DNA from: an uncultured Dorea sp.
GTDB taxonomy: Bacteria; Bacillota_A; Clostridia; Lachnospirales; Lachnospiraceae
Length of the DNA stretch: 15,896 bases
Assembly: GCA_910578865.1 (NCBI GenBank)
Contig: CAJTRM010000036.1
Span: forward strand, 7,454 to 23,349
Reading direction: 5' to 3'
This document shows positions 14,922 through 15,896 of this stretch, piece by piece. The notes beneath the pieces were generated by a model. It was given only the letters and a program-made list of their open reading frames with translations, searched no databases and was not told the DNA's origin. The translations under genes and the position numbers were made by a program. Numbering within the stretch: position 1 is the first letter of the stretch; each line of letters starts with the position of its first letter.

Positions 14922-15048
14922 CTAATTATCGCCGTCTAACCACTTGATGATGTAGTGACAAGCTACACCGGCCGCAGCAGCGACGATAAAAACTAAGTAT
15001 TAGGAAAAATATTGGGGAAAGCCTTGGAAATTTGTTTTGATTATCCAT
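14922..15048 (-). pseudogene. Remnant mini-gene for a one-helix membrane peptide, one-base frameshift
   Basis: From ATG at 15048 the frame reads MDNQNKFPRLSPIFFLILSF and then loses sense. The neighbouring frame gives a meaningful tail, FIVAAAAGVACHYIIKWLDG plus DN and a TAG stop at 14922. Removing one base from the T5 run (complement of 14988-14992) joins them into a 41-residue peptide with a single hydrophobic segment and a KWLD end, a pattern of small peptides I associate with clostridial genomes. No ribosome binding site is evident before the ATG. It lies upstream of a terminator on the same strand. It may be decayed, switched off, or affected by a sequencing error. Confidence 0.5.
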
Positions 15049-15076
15049 ATTTTTTATGCATTTTTGAAAAAAATGA

Positions 15077-15105
15077 TTGACAAAAAAATCTTTTGCATAT
15101 ATTAT
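15077..15105 (+). promoter_or_regulatory. Promoter of the NYN gene
   Basis: Perfect -35 TTGACA (15077-15082), 17-base spacer and -10 TATTAT (15100-15105). The predicted start is near 15112, leaving a leader of roughly 95 bases before the ATG at 15208. Confidence 0.82.
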
Positions 15106-15110
15106 AAAAG

Positions 15111-15126
15111 TGTAACAATAGTTACA
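15111..15126. promoter_or_regulatory. Palindrome at the NYN transcription start
   Basis: TGTAAC (15111-15116) and GTTACA (15121-15126) form a perfect 6-bp inverted repeat around AATA, right at the expected start point. The position is that of a repressor operator; the protein is unknown. The XRE regulator next door is a candidate, but its own promoter does not carry the same motif. Confidence 0.6.
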
Positions 15127-15136
15127 TGTTAATAAT

Positions 15137-15192
15137 GCTTCAGGTTGTACGTCTCTCAACATATGAGAATGACCGAACCCTGAAGCTTTTTT
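15137..15192 (+). terminator. Hairpin terminator inside the NYN leader (attenuator or RNA end)
   Basis: GCTTCAGGTT (15137-15146) pairs with AACC-C-TGAAGC (15176-15186, one extra C). Inside, GTC-TCTCA pairs with TGAGA-AT-GAC (15151-15173) around loop ACATA. Six T follow at 15187-15192. This is a good intrinsic terminator between the promoter and the gene, and the ribosome binding site CGGAGG (15197-15202) comes immediately after it. Most transcripts would end here as an RNA of about 80 bases unless termination is overcome. Confidence 0.78.
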
Positions 15193-15207
15193 ATTTCGGA
15201 GGTACAT

Positions 15208-15867
15208 ATGAAAACAGCGATCCTTGTGGATGGAGGATTTTATCGAAGACGCGCACAAAAAATATTTGGAGATGTCAATGCACAAAAAAGAGCCATCGAA
15301 TTAGCAAATTACTGCAAAAGACATTTGAACTCCCATGGAGAGAGCAATAACGAACTATATCGTATTTTTTATTATGACTGTCCTCCAACAGCCAAACGTC
15401 TATTCCACCCATATCTCCAAAGGCAAGTGGATTTATCCAAAACTGATTTGTTTATTTGGATGAATCAATTTCTGGATGAGCTAAAGAAAAAACGAAAGTT
15501 CGCTATACGTTTGGGGAAACTTGCCGAAGAGCAAGCCCACTATACGATTCGACCAGATATTGTCAAAAAGCTTTGTAATGGCAGCCTTCCATTTGCAAAT
15601 CTAACAGAAAATGATTTCTGCATCGAAATAGAACAAAAAGGCGTCGATATGAAAATTGGCCTTGATATTGCATCAATGGCATACAAAAAACAAGTAAATC
15701 AGATTATTCTTATTTCTGGCGATAGTGACTTTGTGCCTGCTGCAAAGCTTGCCCGCCGTGAAGGAATTGATTTCATTTTAGACCCTTTAGGCGCTCCAAT
15801 CAAACCAGATTTATTCGAACATATCGATGGCTTACGTACCTGTGACAAAGCATATACCACCCATTAG
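15208..15867 (+). CDS. NYN-domain (DUF88/LabA-like) putative ribonuclease
   Basis: A 219-residue protein of the NYN branch of PIN-like metal-dependent nucleases. The acidic active-site set is visible: Asp8 in AILVDGGF, Asp147 and Asp153 in KGVDMKIGLDIA, and Asp172 with Asp174 in ILISGDSDFVPA. The insert between about 55 and 135 is long and basic (KKKRKFAIRLGK), fit for RNA binding. No membrane segment is seen. The ATG has CGGAGG five bases upstream. It is divergent from the hsd operon, has its own promoter, start-point palindrome and leader terminator, and no gene follows in the last 29 bases. NYN proteins cut RNA in the cases studied; the target here is unknown. Its place beside a restriction locus suggests a defence or toxin-like role by inference. 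Confidence 0.87.
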   Translation: MKTAILVDGGFYRRRAQKIFGDVNAQKRAIELANYCKRHLNSHGESNNELYRIFYYDCPPTAKRLFHPYLQRQVDLSKTDLFIWMNQFLDELKKKRKFAIRLGKLAEEQAHYTIRPDIVKKLCNGSLPFANLTENDFCIEIEQKGVDMKIGLDIASMAYKKQVNQIILISGDSDFVPAAKLARREGIDFILDPLGAPIKPDLFEHIDGLRTCDKAYTTH

Positions 15868-15896
15868 AGACTATGTAAATATAGTTAACAGCCCAA

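Noticed and set aside
14926..15285. Open frame of 119 codons on the minus strand over the NYN promoter and start
   Set aside because: It runs antisense through the NYN promoter, leader hairpin and start codons and has no ribosome binding site. Only the last part, from the ATG at 15048, seems related to a real peptide.

Overview
The window looks like a Gram-positive Firmicutes genome, most likely a clostridium of the Lachnospiraceae type. The evidence is AGGAGG-type ribosome binding sites, a DUF4317 protein, a lactose/cellobiose-family PTS permease next to a small Firmicutes-type ManA and a zinc-motif ROK sugar kinase, and tRNA genes without encoded CCA. The species cannot be named from sequence alone.

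Left part, about 1-5332, looks like ordinary GC-richer chromosome. It holds the 3' end of a PTS EIIC gene, manA and a ROK fructokinase-like gene (a sugar uptake and entry operon ending in an intrinsic terminator), then a tRNA-Phe/tRNA-Gly pair on the minus strand with its own promoter. A metallophosphoesterase gene follows, convergent with a DUF4317 gene. A strong hairpin terminator at 5301-5330 is followed at 5333-5356 by only the 3' end of a minus-strand tRNA, probably Leu. This looks like an attachment site and marks the probable left edge of an integrated island. No integrase and no second att copy lie inside the window.

Right part, about 5357-15896, is more AT-rich. After about 300 gene-free bases containing several small repeats, there is a minus-strand operon. 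In transcription order it is: XRE-type regulator, hsdM, a small DUF4357 protein, hsdS, a small HEPN-like protein, hsdR, and a broken AlbA_2/RecG-like gene. Most neighbours overlap by 4-8 bases, so translation is probably coupled. This is a complete type I restriction-modification system that resembles the type IC group.

The most remarkable object is hsdS. It encodes three target-recognition domains (TRDs) instead of two. Between TRD2 and TRD3 lies a perfect tetranucleotide tract (seven ACAG units plus AC). In the present frame a 643-residue three-TRD protein is made. Gain or loss of one unit gives, in both cases, a stop within five codons after the tract and a normal-sized 432-residue two-TRD subunit. 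A second repeat, three perfect 12-bp units coding TAEL, lies between TRD1 and TRD2, where such units are known to set the spacing of a bipartite recognition site. Because the HEPN start overlaps the hsdS stop, the same switch may also change expression of HEPN and HsdR.

The divergent side, 14669-15896, carries the hsd promoter, a bidirectional-type terminator, a remnant mini-gene for a one-helix membrane peptide with an apparent one-base frameshift, and a NYN-domain (DUF88) nuclease gene. The NYN gene has a near-consensus promoter, a palindrome at the start point, and a hairpin-plus-T-run terminator inside its 5' leader just before the ribosome binding site. This layout suggests attenuation, or an RNA partner for the nuclease.
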